Shown: one piece after another, positions 1-7,555 of the stretch
Layout of the letters: each line of letters starts with the position of its first letter
Numbering within the stretch: position 1 is the first letter of the stretch
DNA from: AV69 sp963742315
GTDB lineage: Bacteria > Verrucomicrobiota > Verrucomicrobiia > Chthoniobacterales > UBA10450
Length of the DNA: 64,000 nt
NCBI GenBank assembly: GCA_963742315.1
Contig: CAVULE010000001.1
Location: 186,001-250,000, forward strand
Direction of reading: 5' to 3'
Notes under the pieces: model-generated
What the model saw: the letters and a program-made list of their open reading frames with translations, nothing else
What the model was told of the DNA's origin: nothing
The model's database searches: none
Translations under genes and position numbers: made by a program

Positions 1-139
1 TCGCGGCATCGCAAACTGATCACAGCATCAGCGTGACCGGCTATAAAAATTCGCGCAGCCGATTGCGTTGCGCCTCTAACAGCTAAATCTCAATTTCGTT
101 ACGACTGTCCGGTGTTTGTCACACGAAATATCTTTGTTT

Positions 140-205
140 ATGACTACCAAATTTGTTGCTCTTATTTCTGTAGTCGGACTTGCCACCTTCTGTGTTGTGC
201 GGGCT
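140..205 (+). pseudogene. N-terminal signal-peptide fragment of an unknown secreted protein
   Basis: An ATG opens a reading frame that begins MTTKFVALISVVGLATFC, a typical signal-peptide start. It then runs into sequence that, in another frame, encodes the C-terminal half of a DHFR-like reductase. Only the first ~20 codons look like their own gene, so this is read as a relic fused to an unrelated fragment. The parent gene is not identifiable. Confidence 0.3.
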
Positions 206-206
206 C

Positions 207-455
207 GTGCGCGGGGATCTGGGGAAGGCCGTTCAGCAGCTCAAGCAGGAGTCGGGTAAGGGACTGTTGGTGGGAGGCGTGAAGTTGCCGCGGGCGTTGG
301 CGGAGCTGGGATTGATCGATGAGTACGAGTTCGTGGTGCAGCCCAGGCTAGCGGGCCATGGGCCGATGTTGTTCGCGGGGCTATCGAAGCGTGTCGACTT
401 GAAGCTCGTGAGCCGGTTGGAGTTCGGCTCGGGGGCGGTGGCGCTGCTTCCGCCG
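207..455 (+). pseudogene. C-terminal fragment of a dihydrofolate-reductase/RibD-like reductase
   Basis: The frame reads VRGDLGKAVQQLKQ, then LLVGGVKLPRALAELGLIDEY, then VVQPRLAGHGPMLF and a final GSGAVAL. This order matches the C-terminal half of the DHFR/RibD_C family: the GG loop, the LGLIDE helix and the P...G.G..LF strand. The N-terminal half with the MAASLDGF-type motif is missing, and the last residues change abruptly at about 455, where an antisense kinase start begins. Compare the intact family member at 4398-4997. It is a truncated, probably non-functional relic; the family call is fairly secure. Confidence 0.6.
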
Positions 456-561
456 GTTCGTCAAACGCTATCCGCACCAGACAAGGCAGGCATTCGCTGT
501 TCACGGTCAACGGCCGCCCGCACGTCGAGCAGAGACCGACGGATTCTGGCAATATTTTCAT
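455..561 (-). pseudogene. N-terminal fragment of a serine/threonine protein kinase
   Basis: The minus-strand ATG at 561 lies 9 nt after the stop of the ECF sigma gene and starts MKILPESVGLCSTCGRPL, followed by NSECLPCLVRIAFDEP. A CxxCG...CLxCL zinc-ribbon-like N-terminus right behind this type of ECF gene is, in my experience, the start of a Verrucomicrobiota Ser/Thr kinase. After about 35 codons the frame runs into antisense of the DHFR fragment, so the kinase domain is absent. The sigma-kinase pair appears to have been cut by a rearrangement. The kinase call rests on the N-terminus and position only. Confidence 0.45.
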
Positions 562-569
562 GGTGCGCC

Positions 570-1340
570 CTATTCTCCCGCTAGCACCCGAAACAACCAA
601 TGCAACTCTCCATCCACCTCGGCTTCCGTGTCCACCGTTCGGCGAACCTCTGCGCGCAACAACTCCCGGTAGCGCGCCCGCAATCGGGTCACGTGGCTGC
701 GCAGAGTGGAGGGCGGGAGACTGAGACGCACAGCCAAGTCATCGTAAGTCGGCAGCGGATTGGGGCTGCTAGTAAGGAAGATTCTTAATTCTTCGAAGAG
801 CTTATGTTTGCCCTCAGCTTTCTGCTCAGCCGCCAGTCGCTCCAGTCCCACCCTGACCAGTGCCTCTGCCCAGGTTCTTTCAAAAACCCGGTCTTCTCCA
901 GCCGGCTCCGCTGAAACGCAATGCGTCTGGAAAAGCGACTCCGCCGCCTTAGCCCGCGCGTCGTCCAACGGCAGAAAATCGAGGGAGCCGCCGCGCTTCA
1001 ACGTTTGCTCACGGTCGTAAGCGTGTCCCAGGAAATTCTTCAATGAGGCCAACAGAAAGGATCGGAATTTACCTTTCGTGCGATCGGCGCGCGCGTAGAT
1101 CTTATGCTCGATCAGGTAGGCGAAAAAGCTCTGTGTGAGATCTTGCGCATCTTCCATGGCGTACCCGCGGCTGCGCACGAAACTGTAAAGCGGCGCCCAA
1201 TAGGTCTGGCAAAACTCCGCGAGCGCAGCCTGCGCAATCTCCGGTTCGGCCTGGCTTTCCCCAGCCGCGACAACCACGCTCCAGTGCGTCGAAGGAAAGA
1301 AATCGCTTCGGCCCTGCCCTTCCTCCCCGCGGGTATTCAC
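570..1340 (-). CDS. ECF RNA polymerase sigma factor
   Basis: 256 aa. Region 2 lies near residues 40-95 (AEFCQTYWAPLYSFVRSRGY, then EDAQDLTQSFFAYLIE), with the conserved DLTQ element used for core and -10 binding. Region 4 lies near residues 205-240, with a helix-turn-helix reading LPTYDDLAVRLSLPPSTLRS then HVTRLRARYRELL. The long linker between them and the start FFPSTHWSVV are typical of the large ECF groups of Verrucomicrobiota and Planctomycetota that work with a neighbouring protein kinase. The expected kinase gene follows at once but survives only as a short fragment. No anti-sigma gene is visible. The ATG at 1340 is the only start that gives the full N-terminus. Confidence 0.85.
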   Translation of the reverse strand: MNTRGEEGQGRSDFFPSTHWSVVVAAGESQAEPEIAQAALAEFCQTYWAPLYSFVRSRGYAMEDAQDLTQSFFAYLIEHKIYARADRTKGKFRSFLLASLKNFLGHAYDREQTLKRGGSLDFLPLDDARAKAAESLFQTHCVSAEPAGEDRVFERTWAEALVRVGLERLAAEQKAEGKHKLFEELRIFLTSSPNPLPTYDDLAVRLSLPPSTLRSHVTRLRARYRELLRAEVRRTVDTEAEVDGELHWLFRVLAGE

Positions 1341-1482
1341 GTTAACGGCTTGTATTAAGATCGCTGAAGATAGGCAAGCGACGAGAAAATCTAAATTCCG
1401 TGCAGCGCGCGCTCCGGAATCCGTTTGTACAAGGGAAAGCCATCATCATGCGCAACCATTAAAACCAACACGCAAGTATAAT

Positions 1483-2502
1483 ATGAAGAAACCAATTAAG
1501 AAGGCAATAAGGATCATGAAACCAAAACACGTAGTTATCAGCATTCTGGCAGTTCTGTTCGTGTTCCCATTGATGGGAACGTTCGCTAAGCCAACACCGG
1601 ACTCAGTCTCTATCGAAGTGATCACGACCTTTGATTATCCGGGAAACGTAGTTTCGACCCAACCGCAAAAGATTACCGAGAAAGGCGACATCGTTGGCAT
1701 TTTCGTCGATTCGAGCTCGGTGACGCGCGGTTTTGTCCGGTACAGCAATGGCACCTTTAGCGCGCCGATCGTCGACCCTAACGATACCGTGGGTTTTACC
1801 GAAGGACGAGGCATCAATAACTCAGGCACGGTCTGCGGTGACTACGCCACCGCCGATGGCAACAATCACGGGTTTTTCCTGTCGGGGGGCACCTTCACAG
1901 AATACGATGTTCCCGGCGCGCTCAGCACCGATGTGTTTGGGATAAACGATCCCGGCGACTTTACCGGCACGTTTTCTAACGACGACGTGACGGGGCAGGC
2001 GTTCGTCAGCGTTCACGGAACCGTAACGTCGTTTAGCGTCCCGGCAGCTGTCGTGACCCTTGCTTACGACATCAATAATTCAAAGCAGTTGGTGGTGGGA
2101 TACTATATAGACGCCTCAGGGATCTTTCACGGCTACTACCGTGATAAAAATGGGGCGCTGCACTTCCCGATCGATCCCTCGGGCTCCGTTGAGACAATCC
2201 TGTTTGGACTTAACGAAAAGAACTGGGTGGTGGGCAGATATGCGGACAGCTCAGGCGTCACTCATGGACTCTTCTTTGTCCCGCCAAACGGATTTTTCAC
2301 TTTCGATTATCCCGGGTCAACCTTTACATCGCTAAACGGAATCAGTGCGCAGGGCAATATCTGTGGTCGTTATGTCGATGCTTCCGGCGTTGCCCACGGA
2401 TTCATAGCTCGCGTCAAAGGCACACCGTCGACAAAAGAGGCGGAAATGAATGCACTCAACCCGTCGCCCTCGGCGCGGAGAGGTGCAATACCGGCGCGCT
2501 GA
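1483..2502 (+). CDS. Secreted HAF-repeat protein
   Basis: 339 aa. A Lys-rich start is followed by a hydrophobic segment (HVVISILAVLFVFPLMGTFA) that looks like a signal peptide. The rest is built from repeats of about 40-50 residues carrying HGFF/HGYY/HGLF (for example NNHGFFLSGG, IFHGYYRDKN, VTHGLFFVPP, VAHGFIARV), preceded by a GINN/VGxY-type strand. This is the HAF extracellular repeat pattern, probably a beta-propeller or solenoid of unknown function. A second such protein lies at 13727-14938. ATG at 1516 is an alternative start that leaves a cleaner signal peptide and has AAGG six bases upstream. The last ~25 residues are low complexity. Confidence 0.65.
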   Translation: MKKPIKKAIRIMKPKHVVISILAVLFVFPLMGTFAKPTPDSVSIEVITTFDYPGNVVSTQPQKITEKGDIVGIFVDSSSVTRGFVRYSNGTFSAPIVDPNDTVGFTEGRGINNSGTVCGDYATADGNNHGFFLSGGTFTEYDVPGALSTDVFGINDPGDFTGTFSNDDVTGQAFVSVHGTVTSFSVPAAVVTLAYDINNSKQLVVGYYIDASGIFHGYYRDKNGALHFPIDPSGSVETILFGLNEKNWVVGRYADSSGVTHGLFFVPPNGFFTFDYPGSTFTSLNGISAQGNICGRYVDASGVAHGFIARVKGTPSTKEAEMNALNPSPSARRGAIPAR

Positions 2503-2594
2503 GTTGAGCATCGGGGGGCCCTGCGTCGTCGGGCGCTTCGTGACGATGCGGGCCTGGTTGCCCTGGCTGGCGCCGGGAGTGGCTCCAACTGTAC

Positions 2595-2601
2595 GTTAGG
2601 T
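2595..2601 (+). other. GTTAGGT box, possible left boundary of the cassette array
   Basis: GTTAGGT fits the GTTRRRY cleavage box of integron recombination sites and lies upstream of the first cassette-like gene. Its left half (CCAAC, five bases before) could make a short attI-like or degenerate site, but no integrase gene and no full stem are visible. Weak on its own. Confidence 0.3.
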
Positions 2602-2729
2602 AGAACGGACGATAGCTGGCCCGTTGTCTAGTGGAAAAAGATCAGCTATAATGCGTGGGCTTTAGGTCCGATGCACAACAACAGCAAACATTTGGCAACC
2701 TCTCCCTCGATCGAGACTTTTGGGTCACT

Positions 2730-3002
2730 ATGAATCGTACGTTCGGCAACGTGTATGAAGACGAGGAGCGTGCGCGCGCATATGCGACGCTTCAATTTTC
2801 TGGAACGTACTACCTCGCGTTTCGCGACTTGCCTGCTTTAATTCGCCCCTACAACCACGGCCGTCGAGCGCTCGACTTCGGCTGCGGAACCGGTCGATCG
2901 ACTCGATTCCTCAGAAATCTTGGGCTAGAGGTCATTGGCGTAGACATCGCGCAAGCAATGCTGACGGCTCAGACGGCGTCGTTTTTTCGATGTCCAGGGT
3001 AG
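2730..3002 (+). pseudogene. Truncated SAM-dependent methyltransferase (cassette gene 1)
   Basis: From ATG 2730 the product is about 90 aa: MNRTFGNVYEDEERARAYAT, then a helix, then the SAM-binding motif I (LDFGCGTGRSTRFL) and motif Post I (EVIGVDIA). Class I methyltransferases need another ~120 residues with the catalytic and substrate-binding parts, which are missing. The frame ends inside the downstream recombination site, so the gene seems to have lost its 3' two thirds by a deletion running into that site. An upstream GTG at 2655 extends the frame but adds nothing family-like. Confidence 0.6.
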
Positions 3003-3070
3003 CTAGTGTGTCGCAGAGAGCTGCCATTTGCGCTCTCCCGAGCCGTGGCTGAGCTTGTGTCTCGTTAGAC
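2955..3070 (+). other. attC-like recombination site 1 (left box lost)
   Basis: Ends with CTCGTTAGAC (GTTRRRY at 3064-3070). The right arm GAGCCGTGGCTGAGC can pair with ACGGCTC near 2965, the same arm sequence used in the site at 8067. The expected RYYYAAC box at the left is absent, consistent with the truncation of the preceding gene. The centre holds GTAGCTAGTGTG, also found in the site at 9106. Confidence 0.55.
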
Positions 3071-3132
3071 ACCAAGATCGGATTGGCCTGGGACTCGCAA
3101 ATGAAAGCAGTCGTTAAGCGCGTTGTGATGCG

Positions 3133-3597
3133 ATGATCGCGTCTCCAAACGTCGCTCCATCCCAATCTGGACCGAGCGTGCTCGGAACCTGGCGACTGCT
3201 ATCGTATGAAGCACGCGATTCGGAGGGTCGGGTCCATTACCCATTGGGCGAAAATGTGTCCGGCTTGCTTGTCTACGACGGCGGCGCCAACATGTCCGCC
3301 CATGTCATGAGAAACGACCGCCCCTTATTTGCTGCAAAGGATCCGGCTCGCGGTACAGATGCCGAACTCCGTGCGGCCTTTGAGGATTACGGTTCCTATT
3401 TCGGCACCTACACCATTGACCAGACGAGGCAAACTGTGACACATCAAGTTCGGGGTGCTTGGTATCCGAATTGGATTGGCCACGATCAGGTCCGTCATTT
3501 CAAGTTCGACGGCAGTCGCCTGTTATTGTCCACTCCGCCGCTCATATGGGATGGGCAATCATTCGAGTACGTTTTGACTTGGGAACGCATCTCATGA
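3133..3597 (+). CDS. Lipocalin-like domain protein (cassette gene 2)
   Basis: 154 aa, no signal peptide. Starts with LGTWRLLSYEARDSEGRVHY then PLGENVSGLLVYD, the opening G-x-W strand and YP.G....G.L.Y pattern of the lipocalin-like (PF13924-type) family. Near residues 80-110 is YFGTYTID, followed by VTHQVRGAWYPNWIG, and the protein ends in a Y.LTWER strand. Family members are small beta-barrels, often encoded in cassettes or beside other accessory enzymes. Ligand and role are unknown. The ATG at 3133 fits the family N-terminus. The gene lies between two recombination sites, so it is probably a mobile cassette. Confidence 0.75.
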   Translation: MIASPNVAPSQSGPSVLGTWRLLSYEARDSEGRVHYPLGENVSGLLVYDGGANMSAHVMRNDRPLFAAKDPARGTDAELRAAFEDYGSYFGTYTIDQTRQTVTHQVRGAWYPNWIGHDQVRHFKFDGSRLLLSTPPLIWDGQSFEYVLTWERIS

Positions 3598-3639
3598 ACA
3601 CGATTCGCCTTGCAAGAGCTCCGACTGAAGTCGCGAGCT

Positions 3640-3763
3640 GCCTAACCAATCGATGAAGCCAACGGCCACCCGGCAAGAAAATTACAAGGGTGAAATTAGA
3701 AAGTAGAAAACTGAAAAGTGAGCCCGCTCTCGGTAGCGGTCGCTCATCTTGTTCTCGTTACAA
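3640..3763 (+). other. attC-like recombination site 2
   Basis: Opens with GCCTAAC (RYYYAAC) and closes with CTCGTTACAA, where the last bases deviate from GTTRRRY. Outer arms CGATGAAGCC and GGTCGCTCATC can pair in the usual imperfect attC way. The 124-nt length and most bases match the site at 4992-5115. Confidence 0.65.
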
Positions 3764-3771
3764 TGCAAATT

Positions 3772-4110
3772 ATGTCTGATACATTCAAAGCTTCGCGGGA
3801 TATCATCGTCCGGACTGAGAATTGGTCAGAGGCACTGAAGTTCTATGGGTCGGTTCTCGGTCTGCCCATCACAGAGAAAGGCGAAACGATCGTAGGTTTT
3901 GAAACCGGTGCTTTTTGCCTGTACGTGGAAAGGGGCAAAGAACATGGGCCGGTCTTTGACTTTCTTGTGCCAGACATTCAAGAGGCCAAGCGGCAACTCG
4001 TAGCAGCCGGTTGCACCGTAATAGAGGAGAATCCTAAGATCCCTCGCTGCTACATCAGAGACCCGTACGGTATGATATTTAATGTCGGTCAATCTACCGG
4101 TGAGAAATAG
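3772..4110 (+). CDS. VOC-family (glyoxalase/bleomycin-resistance-like) protein (cassette gene 3)
   Basis: From ATG 3772, 112 aa. The fold is visible as paired beta-alpha-beta-beta-beta units: DIIVRTENWSEALKFYGSVL then GLPI (residues 9-33), and FDFLVPDIQEAKRQLVAAG then the closing CYIRDPYGMIFNV. The closing RDPYG is the classic VOC signature, and metal-binding E/H positions are partly conserved. Substrate is unknown; members include glyoxalase I, ring-cleaving dioxygenases and antibiotic-binding proteins. ATG 3763 is an alternative start that overlaps the recombination box. Lies between two recombination sites. Confidence 0.8.
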   Translation: MSDTFKASRDIIVRTENWSEALKFYGSVLGLPITEKGETIVGFETGAFCLYVERGKEHGPVFDFLVPDIQEAKRQLVAAGCTVIEENPKIPRCYIRDPYGMIFNVGQSTGEK

Positions 4111-4120
4111 GTTTATGCAA

Positions 4121-4331
4121 TCTAGCCAGCCGATAAAGCCAACCGCTGGCCGGCGTATAATAAGGTTGAAGGATGAATGGAGCGAATGGTGATGAGAGAC
4201 ATAGAAGGCAAAGCCCTGAGGGAAAAGGGCGACCGAGCCGGGTGGTGAAGGAGTTTCAATTATGAAGGATGAAGTGAAACGAAAGGAAAGCTCGCCCTCA
4301 CCAGGCGCGGCTGAGCTTGAGCTCGTCAGGT
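4121..4331 (+). other. attC-like recombination site 3 with long inserted module
   Basis: A degenerate opening box TCTAGCC is followed by an arm (CCGATAAAGCCAACCG) resembling that of site 2. It ends in GAGCTCGTCAGGT, a one-base variant of GTTAGGT. Between the arms is a ~110-nt block running from GGATGAATGG at 4171 to GATGAAGTGAAA, nearly identical to the block inside the site at 8067. Confidence 0.6.
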
Positions 4332-4397
4332 GGACTCAAAGCGACGGCGGCGCGGAGCGGTGCTGCGAGCCATCGACACTCGACGCACAGGGCGAAC

Positions 4398-4997
4398 ATG
4401 ATGGCAAACACTGATTCTCGCGTAACGATTCACATGGCGGCGAGCCTCGACGGCTTCATCGCTCGAAAGGACGGGCGCGTCGACTGGCTCGAAACCTCAG
4501 ACGAATTCGTAGGCGGGGACACCATGGACCCAGGATTCGTCGAGGCGTTCCTCAAGACGATCGACTGCTACGTCATGGGATCGCGAACCTATGAGACCGC
4601 GTTGAGTTTTGAAGCCAAAGGATTGGGGTGGTCGTACGGCGACAAACCCACCTTCGTCCTCACTAGTCGCGATCTGCCGCGGACCCGGGATACCGTCGAG
4701 TTCTACTCAGGCGATCTCGCGCAGTTCGTGAATGGGCGCCTGCGGCCCACGTTCCGTAGCATCTGGTTTGTTGGAGGCGGTGTAGTCTCCGGCGAATGCC
4801 TTCGTCTCGGGCTAGCCGACGAAGTTCGTTATTCGATCCTGCCGATCTTGATTGGTGATGGGATCCCGTTCTTCGAGAAGCTCGACAGAGACATCGCCCT
4901 CCATCTGGCGGAGGTCAAAGCCTACAAGAGCGGCATGGTGGAGCTTCGTTACGAGGTGCGAGGAGATCGTGGCGAGTCACGGAACGCCGCCACCTAA
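4398..4997 (+). CDS. Dihydrofolate-reductase/RibD-like reductase (cassette gene 4)
   Basis: 199 aa from ATG 4398 (ATG 4401 equally possible). Begins SRVTIHMAASLDGFIARKDG with WL after it, the substrate and cofactor loop of the DHFR/RibD_C family. It continues with VMGSRTYE (NADPH site), then FVLTSRDLP, IWFVGGGVVSG (the GG cofactor loop) and VRYSILPILIGDGIPFF (the closing strand and loop). All family landmarks are present, so it looks intact. The role is an NADPH-dependent reduction of a pteridine- or flavin-like or other substrate, not necessarily folate. The stop codon TAA lies inside the ACCTAAC box of the next recombination site, typical for integron cassettes. Confidence 0.8.
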   Translation: MMANTDSRVTIHMAASLDGFIARKDGRVDWLETSDEFVGGDTMDPGFVEAFLKTIDCYVMGSRTYETALSFEAKGLGWSYGDKPTFVLTSRDLPRTRDTVEFYSGDLAQFVNGRLRPTFRSIWFVGGGVVSGECLRLGLADEVRYSILPILIGDGIPFFEKLDRDIALHLAEVKAYKSGMVELRYEVRGDRGESRNAAT

Positions 4998-5115
4998 CCA
5001 GGCGATGGAGCGAACCGCTACCCGGCAAGAAAATTACAAGGGTGAAATTAAAAAGTAGAAAAGTGAAAAGTGAGCTCGCTCTCGGTTGCGGTCGCTCATC
5101 TTGTTCTCGTTGGGT
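4992..5115 (+). other. attC-like recombination site 4
   Basis: ACCTAAC at 4992-4998 contains the stop of the preceding gene; GTTGGGT at 5109-5115 fits GTTRRRY. The length (124 nt) and inner sequence (AAGAAAATTACAAGGGTGAA and onward) match site 2 closely. Confidence 0.75.
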
Positions 5116-5383
5116 TGCTCAACTCAACCAACCGCGTAGCGGTTCCAGATAGTAGCCACGGGTAAGCGACCGAAGATCGCGCCACCGCTGGATCACGTCA
5201 GACAAGATTTCCGCGCCCTGAAGGAGCGCAATATTCCGTCGCCCGCTTCGCGGGCTCTGCTTATTAGAGATGTGATCCCCAGGTTAGGCTCGCTGCACTT
5301 GCTCACCGAGGGCAACACTCGGACGCCGCTCCGCGACTGGTTGACGCGAACATCCATGACTCTATGTTGGTTCAGCGTTATTG
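5116..5383 (+). repeat. Gene-free cassette stretch with small hairpins
   Basis: No convincing gene. Short perfect hairpins are CCGCGTAGCGG (5132-5142) and GCCCGCTTCGCGGGC (5241-5255), with an imperfect GCGCCCTGAAGGAGCGC at 5213. This arrangement resembles dispersed REP-like intergenic repeats common in Planctomycetota/Verrucomicrobiota genomes. Identity as a repeat cannot be proven from one copy. Confidence 0.35.
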
Positions 5384-5872
5384 ATGTCATTCAAAGGAGA
5401 ACTCTTCACGAGACGAGCACTCTTTATGGCTGTCCTCGTCCTTACGGTAGCCCCTATGGGCGTAGGGCAAAACCAGAGCGCGGGCAGTCACAGAACAAGT
5501 GTCGAGGAGGCCATCAGGAAACTGGATAACGAACGCATTCAAGCACAGATTCATGCTGATGCGACGGCCCTTGATCGCATCTACGCTGCTGATTTCATAG
5601 GTGTTGGGCCAAGTGGCAGAGTGAGAACCAAGCCGCAGGTGATTTTAGATTTCACGTCAGGTGATTTGAAATTTCAATCTATCACCACCGATGACGTTCA
5701 AGTGCGCGTCTATGGAAACACGGCGGTGGAGACTGGCCGCTCAACAATGAATGGGCAAGACAAAGGCCAAACTGTTCCCCGTGACACTCGCTTTACCAGG
5801 GTGTGGGTAAAGCAGCAAGGGCGCTGGCGGTTGGTTGCCAACCATTACTCGTCCCAGACTACGCGCCAATAA
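5384..5872 (+). CDS. Secreted NTF2-like (DUF4440/SnoaL-type) protein (cassette gene 5)
   Basis: 162 aa from ATG 5384. Residues 1-32 form a signal peptide (basic start, then ALFMAVLVLTVAPMGVG). The mature part begins SVEEAIRKLDNERIQAQIHA and has DATALDRIYAADFIGVGPSG, then VRVYGNTAVETGRSTMNGQ and TRFTRVWVKQQGRWRLVANH. These are the alpha-helical cone and the W/V....R..WRLVA.H ending of the DUF4440/NTF2 family. The pocket could bind a small hydrophobic ligand; no function can be assigned. ATG 5426 is a weaker alternative that would shorten the signal peptide. Lies in the cassette array. Confidence 0.75.
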   Translation: MSFKGELFTRRALFMAVLVLTVAPMGVGQNQSAGSHRTSVEEAIRKLDNERIQAQIHADATALDRIYAADFIGVGPSGRVRTKPQVILDFTSGDLKFQSITTDDVQVRVYGNTAVETGRSTMNGQDKGQTVPRDTRFTRVWVKQQGRWRLVANHYSSQTTRQ

Positions 5873-5887
5873 GCAGTCACACCAAAT

Positions 5888-5998
5888 GCCTAACCAATCG
5901 CTGGCCGTTGTAATGTCCACGTTTGATTTTATGAAACAGTTCTCGGTGTTTGCCACGCTCGGCGCCGCCAGGGGTCGCTCAGCTCCGTCTCGTTAGGC
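5888..5998 (+). other. attC-like recombination site 5
   Basis: Opens GCCTAAC at 5888 and closes GTTAGGC at 5992-5998, both perfect matches to the RYYYAAC/GTTRRRY boxes. The 111-nt interior has arms around CAATCGCTGGCCG and GGTCGCTCAGC that can pair imperfectly. Confidence 0.75.
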
Positions 5999-6041
5999 TT
6001 TGAAAGAAACGCAAATCTGAGCTAAACCACAGGGAGTCGTT

Positions 6042-6368
6042 ATGAAAAAGATCATTTTGCCGATCGCAATCGCTGCTGGTGCGGTCGCCGCGCAATTCGC
6101 GCCGGCTGCTCCACCTCCCGACGTAAAAGAAACCATGTCCAAGCCCCTCACGGACATTCCCGGCAAAGAAGGTCTCGTGCTCGAGGGTTCGATTGTGATG
6201 CAGTTGCGAGGTGCCGAGCCCGTCACGCTCAAAGCCGGCGAAGGATTCTATGAAGGCCCGAATGATGTTCACATCGTCGGGCGCAACGCGAGCGACAGCA
6301 AACCGGCGAAGTTCGTTGTGTTCCTGGTGAAAAAGCAAGGTGTTCCGGCACTGCTTCCGGCCAAGTAA
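6042..6368 (+). CDS. Secreted cupin-domain protein (cassette gene 6a)
   Basis: 108 aa with a signal peptide (MKKIILPIAIAAGAVAAQF to about residue 23) and a clear ribosome site AGGGAG seven bases before ATG. The mature part is a short single cupin barrel: EGLVLEGSIVMQLRGAEPVT, then LKAGEGFYEGPNDVHIVGRN and PAKFVVFLVKK. The motif-1 metal ligands are largely absent (only one His, in PNDVHIV), so metal binding is doubtful. It shares a cassette with the NmrA-like reductase 52 nt downstream, an unusual two-gene cassette, which suggests a joint role. Substrate unknown. Confidence 0.75.
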   Translation: MKKIILPIAIAAGAVAAQFAPAAPPPDVKETMSKPLTDIPGKEGLVLEGSIVMQLRGAEPVTLKAGEGFYEGPNDVHIVGRNASDSKPAKFVVFLVKKQGVPALLPAK

Positions 6369-6419
6369 CGCAAGTAGGCTTTTTGAGCGCCCGCGATGGG
6401 CGAAACAGGAGACTCAAAC

Positions 6420-7166
6420 ATGAAAATCGTCGTCATCGGCGGCAGCGGACTCATCGGAAAAAAGGTCGTGATGAACCTTCGTCAGCACGGCCACGAGGTG
6501 GTGGCGGCATCACCATCATCGGGTGTCAACACCGTCACTGGCGAGGGACTGGCGCAAGCGCTTGCCGGCGCTCAGGTGGTCGTCGATGTCGCGAATGCGC
6601 CCTCGTGGGAGGACAACGCAGTCCTGGCGTTTTTCGAGACGTCGGGTCGCAACCTCCTGGCCGCGGAAGCCGCCGCGGGCGTCGGCCATCATGTGGCGTT
6701 GTCGGTCGTCGGCACCGACCGCCTGCTCGCGAGCGGTTACTTCCGCGCGAAGATGGCCCAGGAAAAACTGATCAAGGCTTCCCCGATTCCTTACACGATC
6801 GTGCGCGCCACGCAGTTCTTCGAGTTCGTGGGCGGCATCGCCCAATCGGCGACTGAAGGGCAGACGGTTCGGCTTCCACCGGTTCTGATGCAGCCCATTG
6901 CGTCGGATGACGTCGCCGCCGTCATGGCCGATGCGGCCCTCGCTGAGCCGTTGAACGGCACGGTCGATCTGGCCGGTCCCGAACCGATCCGTCAAGACGA
7001 CCTCGTGCGGCAATTCCTGAACGCAACCGGGGACGCACGGACGGTAATCACCGATCCCAAGGCGCTCTACTACGGCATCGCGGTGAACGATCAAAGCCTC
7101 ACGCCCGGCGATCACCCGCGCCTCGGCCCGACACGTTTCGCGGACTGGCTCAGCCGCAACACTTAA
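6420..7166 (+). CDS. NmrA-like/atypical SDR NAD(P)-binding protein (cassette gene 6b)
   Basis: 248 aa from ATG 6420, preceded by AGGAGA. Begins KIVVIGGSGLIGKKVVMNLR, the GxxGxxG Rossmann motif, followed by VVDVANAPSW. Then come SVVGTDRLLASGYFRAKMAQ (YxxxK region), PYTIVRATQFFEF and LAGPEPI. This is the pattern of NmrA-like/SDR a5 proteins annotated as NAD(P)H-binding oxidoreductases or sensors. An in-frame ATG at 6396 is less likely. The TAA stop sits in the ACTTAAC box of the following recombination site. The pair with the secreted cupin is odd, since this protein is cytosolic. Confidence 0.8.
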   Translation: MKIVVIGGSGLIGKKVVMNLRQHGHEVVAASPSSGVNTVTGEGLAQALAGAQVVVDVANAPSWEDNAVLAFFETSGRNLLAAEAAAGVGHHVALSVVGTDRLLASGYFRAKMAQEKLIKASPIPYTIVRATQFFEFVGGIAQSATEGQTVRLPPVLMQPIASDDVAAVMADAALAEPLNGTVDLAGPEPIRQDDLVRQFLNATGDARTVITDPKALYYGIAVNDQSLTPGDHPRLGPTRFADWLSRNT

Positions 7167-7254
7167 CCATGCGATCGAGCGAACCCGGCCATCGCGCTCT
7201 GGTTGCAATTCACGTGTCCCGCGGGCCGGGTCGCTGATCTTTGTCTCGTTAGGT
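7161..7254 (+). other. attC-like recombination site 6
   Basis: ACTTAAC at 7161 includes the stop codon of the reductase; GTTAGGT at 7248-7254 is a perfect right box. The arms GAACCCGGCC and GGGCCGGGTC form a strong imperfect stem. 94 nt. Confidence 0.8.
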
Positions 7255-7311
7255 CTTATGAATGTGTCTTTGATATTTTCAGGTTTCTGGCAACAGTGAT
7301 CATTGGGAAAA

Positions 7312-7497
7312 TGACGTTTGAATTTCCCATAAGCGCCGCCGCGAGCTTGCTGGTCGGTGTTGCTCAGCTGATCGCAGCGTGCTCGCGGCCTGGTTCCACG
7401 GCCCGGCTCGTCGGCGCTCAAGCCAATCGACCAGGCTGCGCTGCAGACCATGGTGGACAGGACCGCCAAGGAGCTCCTGATCATGGTGGATGATCAT
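7312..7497 (+). pseudogene. Degenerate serine hydrolase (beta-lactamase-family) fragment in a cassette
   Basis: ATG 7312 opens a signal-like start (MTFEFPISAAASLLVGVAQ then LIAACSRPGSTA). After an apparent one-base shift near 7400 the other frame continues SALKPIDQAALQTMVDRTAK then ELLI. This is the N-terminal pattern of class-C beta-lactamase-like serine hydrolases just before their catalytic domain. The frame then changes to unrelated sequence and ends near the recombination site. The cassette thus carries only a 5' fragment with a frameshift. The family call is from recall of this N-terminus and is moderate. Confidence 0.4.
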
Positions 7498-7555
7498 TCT
7501 GGGCACGATGAACACAGCCCGCTATTATCATGGAGCATCCGTATTAGCACGAGAG

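Noticed and set aside
3113..3119. GTTAAGC as an extra recombination box
   Set aside because: Only 43 nt after a good box, no left partner or stem; chance match.
6516..7484. 322-codon minus-strand open frame opposite the NmrA-like gene
   Set aside because: Antisense shadow; no family resemblance, while the plus-strand frame has a full Rossmann motif and start site.
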